From: Spirochaetota bacterium
GTDB taxonomy: Bacteria; Spirochaetota; UBA4802; JAFGJZ01
DNA length: 8,397 nucleotides
NCBI GenBank assembly: GCA_023396665.1
Contig: JAEWVL010000282.1
Span: 1 to 8,397 of the forward strand
Direction of reading: 5' to 3'
Shown here: piece after piece, positions 6,855-8,397 of the stretch
Layout of the letters: each line of letters opens with the position of its first letter
How positions within the stretch are numbered: the stretch's first letter is position 1
The notes under the pieces: generated by a model
Told to the model about the DNA's origin: nothing
Databases searched by the model: none
The model's input: only the letters and a program-made list of their open reading frames with translations
Made by a program: the position numbers and the translations under genes

Positions 6855-6906
6855 AGAGAAAGGCGTGTAAAAGAAACAAATCATCAGTACGCAAAAGAGG
6901 TTTGTG

Positions 6907-7446
6907 ATGTCACCAGCTGATCTGATAAAATCAAAAATCAGAACGATTCCGGATTTTCCCAAAGAGGGTATTCAATTCCGCGATATTACGACTCTGCTTC
7001 TCGACAAAGAGGGTTTCGCCGCAACGATAGACCTGTTGTACGAACGTTACCGGCAGCGCAAAATCACAACTGTCGCAGGCATAGAAGCGCGAGGTTTCAT
7101 AATCGGCGCGGCTCTTGCGTATAAACTCGGCACCGGCTTTGTTCCGGTAAGAAAGAAGGGTAAGCTTCCCGGAAAAAAACTGGAATACACCTATGATCTC
7201 GAATACGGATCGGACACCATTGAGATACACGAAGACGCCCTGAAGAGGGGGGAAAATGTTCTGCTTATCGACGATCTTCTTGCGACAGGCGGCACGGCTA
7301 TAGCCGCGGCAAAATTGATTGAACAGGCCGGCGGCAATGTGGCCGAGATGGCATTTGTCGTTGATCTTCCCGATCTCGGCGGAGGAAAAAAACTGACAGA
7401 AGCCGGCTTCGCTCATTATTCTATATGCGCGTTTGAAGGCGAATGA
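6907..7446 (+). CDS. apt: Adenine phosphoribosyltransferase
   Basis: This cytoplasmic purine-salvage enzyme converts adenine and PRPP to AMP and pyrophosphate. Counting from ATG 6907 (179 residues, typical for the family), it has the N-terminal signature FPKEGIQFRDIT at 17-28, which covers the adenine-binding and hood region. It also has GIEARGFIIGAALA at 58-71, the flexible-loop region RKKGKLPGK at 82-90, and the PRPP-binding loop VLLIDDLLATGGTA at 118-131. An in-frame GTG at 6904 would add one Met. I prefer ATG 6907 because the AGAGG at 6896-6900 is then six bases away instead of three. It is the first gene of a probable two-gene unit, with bpt starting 17 bases after its stop. It pairs functionally with purA, 670 bases upstream on the same strand, since both produce AMP by different routes, but the regulator gene between them lies on the other strand. 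Confidence 0.97.
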   Translation: MSPADLIKSKIRTIPDFPKEGIQFRDITTLLLDKEGFAATIDLLYERYRQRKITTVAGIEARGFIIGAALAYKLGTGFVPVRKKGKLPGKKLEYTYDLEYGSDTIEIHEDALKRGENVLLIDDLLATGGTAIAAAKLIEQAGGNVAEMAFVVDLPDLGGGKKLTEAGFAHYSICAFEGE

Positions 7447-7463
7447 CATTCTGATACGGGCCA

Positions 7464-8162
7464 ATGAATTTTCTTTCTGACATAATGCGGACAAACACCT
7501 TCGAATGCCCCTATATCGCGGACACGAAAGCGTGTTATGATATATTCTACGCCGATAACGTTAGCGGTGATGAGTTATCATATTTTCTCTCGCGAGGCTG
7601 GCGCAAGTTTTCATCACATTTTTTTCGACCGGCATGTCCCGAATGCCGAAAGTGCGTTCCCGTTCGTGTTTTGACAGAACTTTTCGAAGCGTCAAAATCA
7701 CAACGGCGTGTTATCCGGCAAAACGCGTCAGTGCAAACCAGTTTCGGCAAACTGGAGTACAGTCCCGATCTTTTCGAGATATACCGCAATCACTCGCTCT
7801 CACGTTTCGCGAAAGATGCCGACAAAGACGAATTCTTCAGACTGTTCTTTTCTCCGCCCTGTGAAAGTCTGCTTTCCGAATACACAATAGATGGCGAACT
7901 GTTTGCGGGGGGATTTCTCGACGTGGCGGCAGACGCGCTCAGCTCCATATACTTTGTATACAAAGACAGCCATGCCCGACTCTCGCCGGGCACATATTCA
8001 ACGATTGCGGAAGTTCTCCACGCGAAAGAAATGGGAAAGGAATACTATTATCTCGGCTACTACATTGAGACAAATCACCACATGAACTACAAGAACCGCT
8101 TTTATCCCCATGAACTGTATGACTGGCAAAATGAACGGTGGATCCGGCATGACAAGCCATGA
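7464..8162 (+). CDS. bpt: Aspartate/glutamate leucyltransferase (bacterial arginyltransferase family)
   Basis: This enzyme transfers Leu from Leu-tRNA to proteins with N-terminal Asp or Glu, making an N-degron read by ClpS and degraded by ClpAP. The 232 residues match the usual 230-250. The N-terminal ATE domain has C15 in ECPYIAD, then RGWRKFSSHFFRP (44-56) and C58-x2-C61-x2-C64 leading into VPVRV. The C-terminal GNAT-like ATE domain has GGFLDV (149-154), SSIYFVY (160-166), SPGTYSTIAEVLHAKEMG (174-191), YYYLGYYI (194-201) and MNYKNRFYPHELY (207-219), all closely family-like. The start at ATG 7464 has only a weak GGGCC-type site upstream, so translation may be coupled to apt, 17 bases before. 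The next in-frame Met (M8) would leave just seven residues before C15 and has no better site. Bpt (leucyl) rather than Ate (arginyl) is inferred from bacterial origin and short length; amino-acid specificity is not proven by sequence. Confidence 0.93.
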   Translation: MNFLSDIMRTNTFECPYIADTKACYDIFYADNVSGDELSYFLSRGWRKFSSHFFRPACPECRKCVPVRVLTELFEASKSQRRVIRQNASVQTSFGKLEYSPDLFEIYRNHSLSRFAKDADKDEFFRLFFSPPCESLLSEYTIDGELFAGGFLDVAADALSSIYFVYKDSHARLSPGTYSTIAEVLHAKEMGKEYYYLGYYIETNHHMNYKNRFYPHELYDWQNERWIRHDKP

Positions 8163-8176
8163 AGTCAATGCCGGAT
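8142..8176. terminator. Hairpin spanning the bpt stop codon, candidate bidirectional terminator
   Basis: ATCCGGCAT (8142-8150) and ATGCCGGAT (8168-8176) are perfect 9-bp complements. The stem extends by three pairs (GAC 8151-8153 with GTC 8164-8166) past a bulged A. The loop contains the bpt stop (8160-8162). It lies 10 bases beyond the end of the convergent chemoreceptor gene. The plus-strand tail (to 8195) is only moderately T-rich and the minus-strand tail lacks a T run, so termination may be imperfect or factor-aided. Confidence 0.5.
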
Positions 8177-8186
8177 AGCTTCGATT

Positions 8187-8396
8187 CTATATTTTGAAAA
8201 ATTTGACCTTGTTTCTGAGGGTTGCCGCCATCTGGGAAACCTGCTCCGTATTACTTGAAACCTCCTGAGAACTGGAAGCGTTCTTTTGCGAGAGTTCATT
8301 AATCTCGTAGATGGCACGTGAAATTTCGTTGATCGCGGTCGTATTTTCCTCGGCCGCATTTTTTATATCCTGTGAAATATTGCGAACCGTGTCGGC
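8187..8396 (-). CDS. Methyl-accepting chemotaxis protein, C-terminal end (5' partial)
   Basis: Read from 8396 down to the TAG at 8187-8189, the minus strand gives 69 residues with no start codon, open at the right edge. They form a Ser/Thr/Gln/Asn-rich heptad coiled coil typical of the membrane-proximal C-terminal arm of a chemoreceptor signalling domain. The segment runs from ISQDIKNAAEENTTAINEIS through SSQEVSSNTEQVSQMAATLR to a basic-aromatic end KVKFFKI. The EENTTAINEIS and QEVSSNTEQV segments resemble the methylation-helix and adaptation region of such proteins. It should signal through CheA/CheW to flagella, but the ligand domain, HAMP and hairpin tip lie outside the window. A soluble receptor cannot be excluded. 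Confidence 0.88.
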   Translation of the reverse strand, partial: ADTVRNISQDIKNAAEENTTAINEISRAIYEINELSQKNASSSQEVSSNTEQVSQMAATLRNKVKFFKI

Positions 8397-8397
8397 C

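Noticed and set aside
6768..6962. 64-residue minus-strand ORF with a hydrophobic stretch across the regulator-apt gap
   Set aside because: It would overlap the apt start and the candidate promoter/palindrome, has no ribosome binding site, and its hydrophobicity follows from AT-rich sequence.
6931..7494. 187-residue minus-strand ORF opposite apt
   Set aside because: Shadow of apt, whose PRPP loop and N-terminal signature are clear on the plus strand.

Overview
The window is an ordinary-looking bacterial chromosomal segment of mid GC content with dense genes on both strands. I lean towards a spirochaete (Spirochaetota, possibly Leptospira-like). The reasons are the purA P-loop variant GDEGKAK in place of the usual GDEGKGK, a GAF-type histidine kinase with a single-domain receiver partner, a methyl-accepting chemotaxis protein, and a bacterial leucyltransferase (Bpt) gene. 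This is inference from recollected family features. Nothing here fixes the taxon.

Layout. Bases 2-2077 (+) hold the C-terminal 691 residues of a bacterial SNF2-family helicase/translocase, open at the left edge. A strong bidirectional hairpin terminator (2102-2135) separates it from a convergent two-gene signalling unit on the minus strand: a membrane-anchored PAS-GAF hybrid-free histidine kinase (4664-2616), followed by a CheY-like stand-alone receiver (2517-2155). A 291-base divergent intergenic region (4665-4955) separates the kinase from purA (4956-6236, +), which encodes adenylosuccinate synthetase. It contains a candidate kinase promoter and a perfect inverted repeat that abuts the purA ribosome binding site.

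Right of purA lies a visibly AT-richer minus-strand gene (6771-6304). Its product appears to carry two ribbon-helix-helix DNA-binding modules in one chain, 60 residues apart in register. It diverges from apt (6907-7446, +, adenine phosphoribosyltransferase) across a 132-base region. That region holds a candidate apt promoter and a perfect palindrome at the expected transcription start, which makes it a candidate operator. apt is followed after 17 bases by bpt (7464-8162, +), the aspartate/glutamate leucyltransferase of the N-degron pathway. A hairpin spans the bpt stop codon and sits between bpt and the convergent C-terminal end of a methyl-accepting chemotaxis protein (8396-8187, minus), which is open at the right edge and has no start codon in the window.

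How they fit together: purA and apt are both AMP-forming purine enzymes (de novo and salvage). The kinase, receiver and chemoreceptor are signalling parts. I see no CRISPR array, transposase, integrase, tRNA, rRNA or recognisable defence system. The most distinctive items are the tandem ribbon-helix-helix protein with its adjacent palindrome, and the inverted repeat at the purA translation start.
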